In this document: positions 36,284-44,984 of the stretch, one piece after another
How positions within the stretch are numbered: position 1 is the stretch's first letter
Layout: the number at the start of each line of letters is the position of its first letter
Assembly (NCBI GenBank): GCA_964371655.1
Contig: CAYJOD010000001.1
Span: 139,944-203,943, forward strand
Direction of reading: 5' to 3'
DNA length: 64,000 nucleotides
DNA from: CAZGSN01 sp964371655
GTDB lineage: Bacteria > Desulfobacterota > Binatia > HRBIN30
Position numbers and translations under genes: made by a program
Notes under the pieces: generated by a model
Database searches by the model: none
What the model saw: only the letters and a program-made list of their open reading frames with translations
What the model was told of the DNA's origin: nothing

Positions 36284-37465
36284 ATGCGAAGCACTGGAAA
36301 ACTAAGGCCAGCCATTGAGGCATTCGGGCCGTTCATCATAGTGGCATTAGTCATTGCTGCTTCACTGTACGCGACCAGTAACAGTGTTAAAGCAGGTCCC
36401 TACCGGAACTTCTGGTCTGCCTTGGATATTGCCCGTTCCCGCATGATGAACCCTGCGCACAATCGTCCACTTATGCTTGGGGATTCAGTCATGTACATTG
36501 GTATAGTTGGGGTCATGGTTCTTGTATTCGTCAATACATTGATTATTACGCATGTATTAACCAGGGAGTATCGGAACGAATCCAGTTGTGGAGTATGCTT
36601 CAGCCCCGCGCAAGAGGTCGCTAGGGTGGGTAATAGGGGGCCCCGAATTTGGGCTCTGCGCCTCCTCGCCAGTACGCTTCTTCTCATAGGCATGTGGCTT
36701 CTGTTGTCCTATTTCGGTTTCTTCTTCGCTGCGTTCAGGGAGATTGGGGACTGGCAGTTCCCGGCAGATCAGCAGAAGGGTCACGAGATAGTATCGCTTG
36801 CAGTGTTCGGCCTATTTCTGATTGTCGACTTGCTTCTGTCATCCGCGCTCAATCGCGAGATTGCATTCTGGGAGGAGATCCATCGAGCGCCGCAGATCAA
36901 CAGCCACCCGAATGTGCATGATGCGCGTGAACAGGTAGCTCACAAGATCAATTCTCTCCGAAACGAGCGCCGCTTCCAAATCGACAGCATTTGTTTCATC
37001 GATTTGCCAGTGTTCATCGGGGTCTTCGCCATCGTAGGCCTTCACTTCTTCCTAGATGATAATCGATTCTATATTCTGGCTAATCGTGACCTGGCACCCT
37101 TTGATGCACCGATGCCACCGGTCGATCTGGATCTACATCGGCACGCCGAGGAACGCGACGGACTCTTACCCCCCACGAAGCCCTCGCCATTCGCCGCGGC
37201 AGATGCCTTGGGTGTATGTCTCTGGCCTACGTGTGCGGAAAAGGTATCGTACGAACGTCAGTTGCGGCGTTTCGAAGGCTTCCTGCAGGGCTTTGCGACT
37301 GGCGGCGTCATGATGCACATCGCAATGTCGCAGTTGATCTTCGGTGTCTTGCTGTTTCGCTTTCTTAGAAGCGAGCAGGTGCCTAACCACGGAAAGCCAA
37401 CCGCAAGTCAGGGCACCACACCCCCGACACTACCGAGCACTCCTGTAGCGCACGGTAGCCCGTGA
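36284..37465 (+). CDS. Polytopic membrane protein of unknown function
   Basis: About 393 residues from ATG 36284 (GTG 36269 possible). Five hydrophobic segments are visible (FIIVALVIAASLYA; VMYIGIVGVMVLVFVNTLIIT; LLASTLLLIGMWLLLSYFGFFF; IVSLAVFGLFLIVDLLL; FIDLPVFIGVFAIVGLHFF), with a sixth possible near the C-terminus. A Cys pair (CGVC) follows the second. No family is recognised. The DNA is noticeably more AT-rich than the chromosome to the left, consistent with acquisition. It is the last gene before the second 92-bp repeat. Confidence 0.65.
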   Translation: MRSTGKLRPAIEAFGPFIIVALVIAASLYATSNSVKAGPYRNFWSALDIARSRMMNPAHNRPLMLGDSVMYIGIVGVMVLVFVNTLIITHVLTREYRNESSCGVCFSPAQEVARVGNRGPRIWALRLLASTLLLIGMWLLLSYFGFFFAAFREIGDWQFPADQQKGHEIVSLAVFGLFLIVDLLLSSALNREIAFWEEIHRAPQINSHPNVHDAREQVAHKINSLRNERRFQIDSICFIDLPVFIGVFAIVGLHFFLDDNRFYILANRDLAPFDAPMPPVDLDLHRHAEERDGLLPPTKPSPFAAADALGVCLWPTCAEKVSYERQLRRFEGFLQGFATGGVMMHIAMSQLIFGVLLFRFLRSEQVPNHGKPTASQGTTPPTLPSTPVAHGSP

Positions 37466-37553
37466 ATTAGCACACCGCGGATATGGCTTACGCGTGCTCT
37501 GTCCGCGATTTCCTTTCGGCCGGGAGACGAACTCCGGGCGCGCACGACTCAAA

Positions 37554-37645
37554 GCGCAACGGCGGGGCGGCGAAAGCCGTAGACGGTACGAAAATCCGTT
37601 GAGCGAACGCTCGTGGGGGCTAGAGTCCCCCCGCCCGCATTATCT
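37554..37645 (+). repeat. 92-bp direct repeat, copy 2 (decayed tRNA-Leu 3' half with intron tail)
   Basis: Matches 31046-31137 with about 7 differences in 92 bases. It carries only the last 37 intron bases and exon 2. The T-loop reads CTAGAGT instead of TTCGAGT, and there is no 5' exon, so it cannot make a tRNA. Together with copy 1 it brackets the ABC transporter cargo and is a likely attachment-site scar. Confidence 0.82.
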
Positions 37646-37882
37646 CAATTCCGACCTGTCTTGCGCCGGGAAACAGCGGGACACCATGCTCCCGCCCCGG
37701 CGCTCGGGGATGGAACCATCCCTCCACGTTTCCACCAAATGATCGGCAGGGCGCGCCTGCCGCCCCACTTTTCACCCGCAGCGGAACGGGAACCCGTCCG
37801 CAAGGGCCAGTCTCTCCAATAGTGACTCGACAGAAAACGGAAGCCTTTTCCTGCGTCGATTCTGCAAGCTACGAACATTTTA

Positions 37883-38091
37883 TACACAGGTGCTACACAG
37901 GCAAATTCGAAGGTCAATTATCATGAGAATTCAGTGGCATATAACGTCGGCCGCCTCTTAAACGGATGGCGGCACTCGCTTATTTGATTGATCTTAAACA
38001 AGAATCATAGTATAGTAACAATAAACAATGACTACACAGCCTACGCTAAATCAATGGCTTGCAGTTTTATTGTACGCAGTTTCTACACAGG
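37883..38091. repeat. TACACAGG octamer repeats upstream of integrase 2
   Basis: TACACAGG occurs at 37883-37890, 37894-37901 and 38084-38091, with TACACAGC at 38033-38040, in the 458-base AT-richer gap between repeat copy 2 and the integrase. Short direct repeats in this position often bind integrase arm domains or an excisionase. Confidence 0.45.
37988..38016 (+). promoter_or_regulatory. Possible promoter of integrase 2
   Basis: TTGATC at 37988-37993 and TATAGT at 38011-38016 with a 17-base spacer, in AT-rich DNA about 90 bases before the integrase start. Confidence 0.4.
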
Positions 38092-38103
38092 AAATTCTCA
38101 CTC

Positions 38104-39492
38104 ATGGCCAACTACCTCACGGACGTTCAGCAGCTCAAGCCCGGTCTCATTATCTTCCGCAGGGGCGATGTCCAGCACAGGAACTGGCACTGCCGCGTCA
38201 AGGTGCCGAGCGCTAACCGCTATAAGACCATTTCCCTAAAGACATCTGACATCAACGAAGCCAAAGACAAGGCCTTCGACCATGACGCCGACATCCGGTT
38301 CCGGGTACGGCATCAGGTGCCCGTCTTCGACAAGTCGTTTGCGGAGGTTGCGAAGGAATATTCAGATTTCCAGAAACGGGTCGCAGATATCGGCCAGATC
38401 ACCATAAAACGCTGGCAGACCGTAGAGCAGCATATACGCCTGCATCTTATCCCGTACATGGGCAATATCCAGATCACTTCTGTTGCCCAGGACAAATGGA
38501 CAGAATACCCGTTCTGGCGCAAGCAGAACAACGCACCGAAGGCGCCGAAGAAAGCCCATCCGCTTCACAAGAGGCCAAAGGCCGGGGCCACCCCTCAAAT
38601 TCAGGACAAGGAAGCTGAAGCAAATGAGAAGAAGCCGGAACCCGCAAAGAACGGCACGATCCGTCAGGAAATGACGACGTTCCGATCTGTTATGAAATAC
38701 GCTGCAGACAAACACTACATCAGGGAGCAGCAGGTTCCCAAGGGAGACCTGCCCGAGGACAAGAACAGACGCGAAGAATTCACGCTCCAGGAATACCGCC
38801 ATCTTCATACCTTCGCTCGTACCTGGATTAAGAACGCAAAAACTAAATCTGCCACCTGGTCCAGAACCATGGCCTATAATTTCATGCTGATCATGACGAA
38901 TACCGGAATGAGGACGATGGAAGCGAGGAACCTCAGATGGAGAGATATCGACGTAAGAAGCGACAAATTAGGGCGAACTTTTGCCGCGCTGAACGTCAGG
39001 GGCAAAGGGAAGTTCAGGGAGCTTGTCGCCGCCCACAACGTCGTAGAATACCTTGAGCGCATCAGGGAGATCAGCAAAGCCAAGAAACCAGATGATTTCG
39101 TATTCTCGACAGCCCAAGGCAAGAAACCAATAGATCTCTATGAGCACCTCATCGGCGATCTGCTGGAAAAATCCCAACTGCTCTTCAGTTCCTCAGGCAG
39201 TCGTCGCAGCACGTATTGTTTCCGTCACACCTACGCCACTTTCCGCCTCATGGAAGGCGTCGACGTCTATTTCTTAGCGAAGCAAATGGGGACGTCCGTC
39301 AAAATGATCGAGGATTACTATGGCCACATCACGCCTGCCAAAAATGCCGAGCGCATTCTGCAGGGAGTTCCGGGATGGGAGCCGATCGCGGAGCCTTCCG
39401 GCGATAAATCCGGCAGCGTGAACGCTGACGGAGCCGCAAAAGGAGCACCGCGCGATCCCCCGACGGATAATCGCCCACCCCCAAGCAAGTGA
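38104..39492 (+). CDS. Tyrosine-family site-specific integrase 2
   Basis: About 462 residues from ATG 38104 with AGGA about 11 bases upstream (an ATG at 38059 adds 15 residues). Catalytic signatures: Arg in NTGMRTMEARNLRW, Arg-His in FRHTYATFRLMEG, and Tyr in MIEDYYGH. A Lys-rich insertion (about residues 145-190) separates the arm and catalytic domains. It is a relative of integrase 1. Its codon and base composition is more AT-rich than the defence genes downstream. It probably mobilised, or mobilises, the element that begins at repeat copy 2. Confidence 0.9.
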   Translation: MANYLTDVQQLKPGLIIFRRGDVQHRNWHCRVKVPSANRYKTISLKTSDINEAKDKAFDHDADIRFRVRHQVPVFDKSFAEVAKEYSDFQKRVADIGQITIKRWQTVEQHIRLHLIPYMGNIQITSVAQDKWTEYPFWRKQNNAPKAPKKAHPLHKRPKAGATPQIQDKEAEANEKKPEPAKNGTIRQEMTTFRSVMKYAADKHYIREQQVPKGDLPEDKNRREEFTLQEYRHLHTFARTWIKNAKTKSATWSRTMAYNFMLIMTNTGMRTMEARNLRWRDIDVRSDKLGRTFAALNVRGKGKFRELVAAHNVVEYLERIREISKAKKPDDFVFSTAQGKKPIDLYEHLIGDLLEKSQLLFSSSGSRRSTYCFRHTYATFRLMEGVDVYFLAKQMGTSVKMIEDYYGHITPAKNAERILQGVPGWEPIAEPSGDKSGSVNADGAAKGAPRDPPTDNRPPPSK

Positions 39493-39766
39493 AGCAGGAT
39501 TGCCGGACTGCCGCGTGAGCGCAGAGACTCGGTGCTGCAGCACTGAGGTCCAAGCAATCCGTGAGCGCCCCGCTGAAGCGGAACACGGGCGCGAGCCTTT
39601 GGTGCTTGCTCCGAAAGCTTCGCAGGTCCCACCTCAATTTCCCTAGAGCCTTTCAGCATATTCGTGGAATTTTGCTATAAGCCGCGAGCATGCAGAACGT
39701 GGCTTCACTGACCCATCCGGGCATTCACTCCAACAGCGCTTCCGCGTCGCTCATCACACGATCGAC

Positions 39767-40137
39767 ATGACCCATCTCGAAGACCTCCAGCCCAACGCCG
39801 CCGTGCGCGGCATCCTCCCAGATGCCATGGTGGTCACCGTTGTCAGCGTGCAGTGGCTCGGCTCGGAGGCGCTTGAGCTGACGTACAAGCCGCCCACTGG
39901 GAAGGTCGCCAACGAGCTGGTTTACCGCCACGACGAACCACGGCTCGACGTCGTTGGGCAGGGCCGACCGTGGAGCTTCGACGGCGCCAGGACCCGCTGC
40001 CGCACCAGATTACCGTCTACGACGCCATGTTGCCCCGCCAGCCGTTGCGGTTTCTTCTGGCCGACAACCCGCCCGTAGGCAAGCTTCCAATCTCGCCGGC
40101 AAACTGGCCGGCGAGAATTGCACCTGTTATTTATTGA
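39767..40137 (+). pseudogene. Remnant of a superfamily 2 (SNF2/DEAD-like) defence helicase
   Basis: The first part (MTHLEDLQPNAAVRGILPDA to RPWSFDG) matches my recollection of the N-terminus of large defence-island helicases. After an apparent internal deletion near 39990 the similarity resumes in another frame: DPLPHQITVYDAMLPRQPLR, then FLLADNPPVGK. This segment is normally the Walker A region (ADDPGAGKT), so the P-loop is also degraded. The resumed frame stops at 40135-40137. The rest of the helicase (usually around 900 residues or more) is absent. Confidence 0.72.
40092..40115. terminator. Perfect 9-bp hairpin, possible terminator or regulatory stem
   Basis: CTCGCCGGC and GCCGGCGAG flank a 6-base loop. 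AT-rich sequence (TTATTTATTG) follows from 40127. It lies at the end of the helicase remnant and 40 bases before the first BREX gene. Confidence 0.3.
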
Positions 40138-40155
40138 TGGTAAACGCTTTCTCTC

Positions 40156-40965
40156 ATGGAAGCGATACCGCTGACCAACGAGCTACGACCGAGCAATAGG
40201 TCAGACGAACTGCGGTTGCAGAGCGTCGGTTTCCGGTGGGGCGGCAAGGGTACGCACTCTAGCCGTACGATCATGCTGGAGGAGCTGCGAGCCGTGCTGG
40301 CCAGCTGCCCGCCGGACGCCACCCGCGACGATTACCTCGCAGCGATCAACGACGACAACTGCCTCGCGAAACGGACTGCGGTGACGCGGAAGCTTTCCAG
40401 CCAGCGGCTCTCGGAGTTGTACGCGCTCGACCAAGAGGTGCTTCTCTTCCGAGTCCTGCGGCGCTGCTGGTATGCCGACCACCATGGGCACGCCCTGCTC
40501 GCGCTGCTGATGGCACTCGCACGCGATCCGCTCCTGCGTGCCAGTGCACCCCCCATCATGCGGATGCGACCAGGCGAGGAACTGGCGCGGCAGCAGATGA
40601 CCGATGCCCTCAACCGGGTGGTGGGGAGCCGGCTGAACGAAGCCACGCTCGACAAAGTCGTGCGGAACACGGCGTCATCCTGGACGCAGTCGGGCCACCT
40701 CAGCGGGCGCGGACGCAAGGTTCGGCAGAGAGTCACGCCTACGGCGGTGACGACCGCGTTCGCCCTGCTGCTCGGTCACCTCGCCGGGAAGCGGGGAACG
40801 GCGCTGTTCGATTCGCTGTGGGCGCAGGCGCTCGATGCGTCGCCCGGCGAGCTGATGCACCTGGCTGCGGATGCCAGACGCCTCGGTTTTCTGGATATGA
40901 CCCAATCGGGCGGCGTGACCGACGTAGCTTTCTCGCGGTTACTGAGCGCGGACGAAAGGCGGTGA
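40156..40965 (+). CDS. brxA: BrxA-like protein, first gene of the BREX operon
   Basis: 269 residues with a predominantly helical, Leu/Ala/Arg-rich composition. It sits directly before BrxB with a 4-base gap, the place of BrxA (DUF1819) in type 1 BREX. A DNA-binding helical fold would fit features such as KRTAVTRKLSSQRLSELYALD and TASSWTQSGHLSGRGRK. BrxA proteins in well-studied loci are nearer 200 residues, and my assignment rests mainly on position. The ATG has no obvious Shine-Dalgarno, so a later start is possible. Confidence 0.55.
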   Translation: MEAIPLTNELRPSNRSDELRLQSVGFRWGGKGTHSSRTIMLEELRAVLASCPPDATRDDYLAAINDDNCLAKRTAVTRKLSSQRLSELYALDQEVLLFRVLRRCWYADHHGHALLALLMALARDPLLRASAPPIMRMRPGEELARQQMTDALNRVVGSRLNEATLDKVVRNTASSWTQSGHLSGRGRKVRQRVTPTAVTTAFALLLGHLAGKRGTALFDSLWAQALDASPGELMHLAADARRLGFLDMTQSGGVTDVAFSRLLSADERR

Positions 40966-40969
40966 GCGC

Positions 40970-41533
40970 ATGGGAAGGATCGAGGAACTGGCGGCCCGCT
41001 ACCGTGGACACATCAGCGCGCCGTGGCAGCGCAACCTTGCGGGCGACCAGAAGGCGATCTTCGTCGTCTACCCGAAGACCGACGAGCGCAGGCTCCGTGC
41101 GAGACTCGAACTCTTCGAGATGGCCACGACATCGACCGGCCACCGCTGGTGCCCACTGGACCTCACCGACACCTTCGCCCGCTGGATGGCGAATACGGAC
41201 TATCGGGACGTCTACTTCGAGGAACCGGACACGTTGACGATGAAGCTGCGCAGCGACTTTGTCCGGTACACGGTCGGCCGGGTGCACGACGCCTTAGCGG
41301 CTGAGGGCGCCGACGAGGACGCAGTCGTTGCCGTCCAGGGCGTCGCCTGCCTGTTCGGCTTCACCCACGTCTCGCTGGTGCTCAAAGAAGTGGTCAAGGA
41401 CATCCGCGGCCGGCTCGTTGTCTTCTTCCCCGGCGAATTCGAGGACAACAACTACCGACTGCTCGACGCACGGGATGGCTGGAACTACCTGGCAGTGCCG
41501 ATCACGCTCCACAACGGGGTGCACGACGAATGA
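40970..41533 (+). CDS. brxB: BREX protein BrxB (DUF1788)
   Basis: 187 residues. The C-terminal block RGRLVVFFPGEFEDNNYRLL-DARDGWNYLAVPI is the hallmark of DUF1788/BrxB. It starts 4 bases after the preceding gene and its stop overlaps the BrxC start (ATGA). BrxB is required for type 1 BREX defence in studied systems; its molecular activity is not settled. Confidence 0.9.
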   Translation: MGRIEELAARYRGHISAPWQRNLAGDQKAIFVVYPKTDERRLRARLELFEMATTSTGHRWCPLDLTDTFARWMANTDYRDVYFEEPDTLTMKLRSDFVRYTVGRVHDALAAEGADEDAVVAVQGVACLFGFTHVSLVLKEVVKDIRGRLVVFFPGEFEDNNYRLLDARDGWNYLAVPITLHNGVHDE

Positions 41534-44500
41534 AGAACCGCGAACTCTTCCAACGCGATCCCTCCGTAGCGAAGCTGCTTAACGACGGCGTGGCCGCCGT
41601 ACGCGAAGCCGCGAGCGACAAAGAACTCGAAACGCTCCGCTACGAGCTTGAGCACTTCGTCTGCGAGGGCCAGTACGAAGACGGTCTGGTCCGCATCCTG
41701 GAGTCGTACCTCGGCAACGTCAGCTCGACGACGCAGCCCGCGGCCTGGGTGAGCGGCTTCTATGGCAGTGGCAAATCGCACCTGCTGAAGATGTTTCGCC
41801 ACCTCTGGGTCGACACCCGCTTCGCCGATGGCGCGACTGCCCGCGGTTTGGCGCGGCTGCCCGAGGACGTACAAGACTTCCTGCGCGAACTCGATACGCT
41901 GGGCCGGCGCAGCGGCGGCCTCCATGCAGCGGCTGGAACGCTCCCGTCGGGCGGCGGGGAGAGCGTGCGCTTGGCTGTGCTGAGCACCATTCTCGCATCC
42001 AAGGGCCTTCCCGAAGCCCTGCCGCAAGCACAGTTCTGTATGTGGCTCAGCAGGAACGGTATCTTCGACAAGGTTAAAGCTGCGGTCGAAGCTGCCGGCA
42101 AGGATTTCTACGGCGAGCTGCACGACCTCTATGTGAGTCCTGTCCTCGCCAAGGCGGTCCTCGACGCCGACGCGGACTTCGCCGCCGACCTCAAGCAGGC
42201 TCGGGCGACACTGCGGACGCAGTTTCCAGTGGTCGACGACATCTCGTCCACCGACTTCATCCGCCTGGTTCGCGAGGTGCTCTCGGCAAACGGGCAATTG
42301 CCCTGCACAGTGATCGTGCTTGACGAGATCCAGCTCTTCATCGGCAACGATGCGGCCCGCTCGACCGACGTACAGGATGTCGCCGAAGCACTGTGCAAGC
42401 AGCTCGATAGCCGCGTGATGGTGATCGGCGCCGGCCAGACGGCCCTGGCCGGCAACGTCCCGCTGCTCCAGCGCCTCAACGGCCGATTTACCATTCCGGT
42501 GGAACTCTCGGACTCCGACGTGGAGACGGTCACGCGCCGCGTCGTCCTGGCGAAGAAGGCCGACAAGCGGAAGAACATCGAGGACGCGCTCGCCGCCCAC
42601 GCTGGCGAGGTCGACCGCCAGCTAGCCGGGACGCGAATCGCGGCCTGCGCCGAGGATCGCGACATCATCGTCGACGACTATCCTCTCCTGCCCGTGCGCC
42701 GCCGGTTCTGGGAGCACGTGCTGCGTGCGGTGGACGTGCCCGGCACTGCGAGCCAGTTGCGTACGCAGCTCAAGATCGTCCATGAGGCGGTTCGCCAGAC
42801 GGCCGATGGTTCGCTCGGCACCGTCGTGCCCGCAGATTTCATCTTCGAGCAACTCCACCCGGATCTACTGCGTACCGGCATCCTGCTTCGTGAGATCGAC
42901 GAGACGATCCGCAGCCTCGACGACGCGACTGCCGACGGCCGGCTCGCCAAGCGGCTATGCGGTCTGATCTTCCTCGTCCGCAAGCTGTCGCGTGAAGCCG
43001 TCGCAGACATCGGCGTACGTGCCACACCAGAGATGCTTGCCGACCTGCTCGTATCCGACTTGTCGAGTGACGGCACGCAACTTCGCAAGGACATCCCACG
43101 CACCCTCGATAAGCTCGTGGAGGCCGGCACGCTCATCAAGGTCGATGACGAGTACAGCCTTCAGACTCGCGAGAGCAGCGAATGGGACCGCGAGTTCCGC
43201 AACCGCCACACCCGCCTGAACAGCGACCTCACCTCCATTGCCAGCAAGCGCGGGTCCCTGATCAGCGCCGCGTGCGGCGACGCCCTCAAAAGCATCAAGC
43301 TCACCCAAGGCAAGTGCAAGGAGCCGAGGAAGCTGGTGGTTCATTTCGGCACGGAGGCCCCGCCAGCAGGCGGCAGCGACATCCCCGTCTGGGTCCGTGA
43401 CGGGTGGGGCGAAAAGGACGGCACTGTCGTCAACGACGCGCGGGCGGCAGGCAGTGCCAGTGCCATCATTTACGTCTTTGTTCCGAAGGCGAGCGCCGAC
43501 GACCTGCAGAAGGCCATCGTCGACTACGAAGCCGCCAAGGCCACGCTCGACTTCAAGGGTACGCCCACCACGCCGGAGGGACGCGAGGCCCGCGATGCGA
43601 TGGCTACGCGCATGGCCACTGCGGAGGCCACGCGCAACCAGATCGTCAACGACGTCATCGACCGAGCCAAAGTGTTCCAGGGCGGTGGCGGCGAGCGCTA
43701 CGAGCTGAGCCTGGTGGCCAAGATCCAGGCTGCTGCGCAGGCGTCGCTCGACCGGTTGTTTCCCAGCTTCAAGGACGCGGACGACAGCCGCTGGTCCAGC
43801 GTCATCAATCGCGCCAAGAACGGCGACGAAGGTGCACTGTCTGCGGTGGACTGGACCGGTGCGCCCGAGAAGCACCCTGTCTGTTCCGCGGTGCTCTCGG
43901 AGGTCGGCTCGGGCAAGCGCGGCAAGGACGTGCGCGACACGTTTGAGAACAGCCCGTATGGCTGGTCCCGTGATGCCGTCGACGCAGCACTCATCACACT
44001 CCACACAACGAGTCACCTGCGCGCCACGCACAAGGGGATGACGCTGTCACAGGGACAGCTCGATCAGGCGAAAATCTCCACAACCGATTTTCGCACCGAG
44101 ACGGCCACCCTCAACGCCCGCGAGAAGATCAAGCTGCGCAAGCTCTTCACCGATACTGGCGTGGACTGCAAGCCGAACGAGGAAACCGCCAAGGCCCCCG
44201 TGTACTTAGCCCGGTTGGCGGACCTCGCCGATCGGGCCGGCGGCGACCCGCCCCTGCCGCCTCGGCCTGCGACGGCGCATCTCGACACACTGCGCGGCTT
44301 CGGCGGAACCGAGCAGCTTGTCGAGATCCTCAAGCAGCACGATACACTCGCTCAACAAGTCGTGGACTGGGGCAAGCTCGCAGAGCTGGCCGCCAAGCGC
44401 AGACCGGCCTGGGAGACGCTTTCCACGTTGCTCCGGCACGTCGACGCGATGCCCGGCGCCGATGCCCTAAGAAAACAAGCGGACGCGGTGAAGTCGGAGC

Positions 44501-44973
44501 GCCGCCTCCTTGACGCCAGCGACCCGGTGCCAGACATCCGCAAGGCTGCCGTCGACCAGCTGCGCGCCGCGGCAACTGCGGCCTTCGCGGAGTACAAATC
44601 CACCTACAAGGACGGGATGGCAGCGCTGACCGCCAGCGACGACTGGAGGAAGGTCAACGCGGAGCAGCGAGAACGCATACTCGCCGACGAGGGCATCGAC
44701 GCCCTGCCGGCCATGGCCGTTGGAACCGAAGCCGACCTGATCCGAACGCTGGAGCAGGGCTCGCTGCCAGCGTGGAAGACGAAAATCGATGCGCTCCCGC
44801 AGCAGTTCACGCGCGCCGCCATGGCCGCGGCGAAGTTGCTGGAACCCACAACACAGCGCGTCCACCTGTCGAGCGGAACGCTCAAGACCGAGCAAGACGT
44901 AAAAGCTTGGATCGACGCCACCGAGAAGGATCTGCTGGCGAAGCTCAAAGACGGTCCGGTTGTGATTTCTTGA
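41530..44973 (+). CDS. brxC: BREX P-loop ATPase BrxC
   Basis: 1147 residues, typical length for BrxC. Walker A is GFYGSGKSHLLKMF (from residue 76) and Walker B is VIVLDEIQLFIG (Asp-Glu near 265-266), giving an intact AAA+-like ATPase. A long helical C-terminal half follows. It overlaps brxB by four bases and is followed after 11 bases by pglX. It is thought to be a core motor or scaffold of the BREX complex. Confidence 0.92.
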   Translation: MKNRELFQRDPSVAKLLNDGVAAVREAASDKELETLRYELEHFVCEGQYEDGLVRILESYLGNVSSTTQPAAWVSGFYGSGKSHLLKMFRHLWVDTRFADGATARGLARLPEDVQDFLRELDTLGRRSGGLHAAAGTLPSGGGESVRLAVLSTILASKGLPEALPQAQFCMWLSRNGIFDKVKAAVEAAGKDFYGELHDLYVSPVLAKAVLDADADFAADLKQARATLRTQFPVVDDISSTDFIRLVREVLSANGQLPCTVIVLDEIQLFIGNDAARSTDVQDVAEALCKQLDSRVMVIGAGQTALAGNVPLLQRLNGRFTIPVELSDSDVETVTRRVVLAKKADKRKNIEDALAAHAGEVDRQLAGTRIAACAEDRDIIVDDYPLLPVRRRFWEHVLRAVDVPGTASQLRTQLKIVHEAVRQTADGSLGTVVPADFIFEQLHPDLLRTGILLREIDETIRSLDDATADGRLAKRLCGLIFLVRKLSREAVADIGVRATPEMLADLLVSDLSSDGTQLRKDIPRTLDKLVEAGTLIKVDDEYSLQTRESSEWDREFRNRHTRLNSDLTSIASKRGSLISAACGDALKSIKLTQGKCKEPRKLVVHFGTEAPPAGGSDIPVWVRDGWGEKDGTVVNDARAAGSASAIIYVFVPKASADDLQKAIVDYEAAKATLDFKGTPTTPEGREARDAMATRMATAEATRNQIVNDVIDRAKVFQGGGGERYELSLVAKIQAAAQASLDRLFPSFKDADDSRWSSVINRAKNGDEGALSAVDWTGAPEKHPVCSAVLSEVGSGKRGKDVRDTFENSPYGWSRDAVDAALITLHTTSHLRATHKGMTLSQGQLDQAKISTTDFRTETATLNAREKIKLRKLFTDTGVDCKPNEETAKAPVYLARLADLADRAGGDPPLPPRPATAHLDTLRGFGGTEQLVEILKQHDTLAQQVVDWGKLAELAAKRRPAWETLSTLLRHVDAMPGADALRKQADAVKSERRLLDASDPVPDIRKAAVDQLRAAATAAFAEYKSTYKDGMAALTASDDWRKVNAEQRERILADEGIDALPAMAVGTEADLIRTLEQGSLPAWKTKIDALPQQFTRAAMAAAKLLEPTTQRVHLSSGTLKTEQDVKAWIDATEKDLLAKLKDGPVVIS

Positions 44974-44984
44974 GACGGACACCT

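Noticed and set aside
37554..37645. A second functional tRNA-Leu
   Set aside because: There is no 5' exon and the T-loop is altered to CTAGAGT; it is a partial duplicate only.
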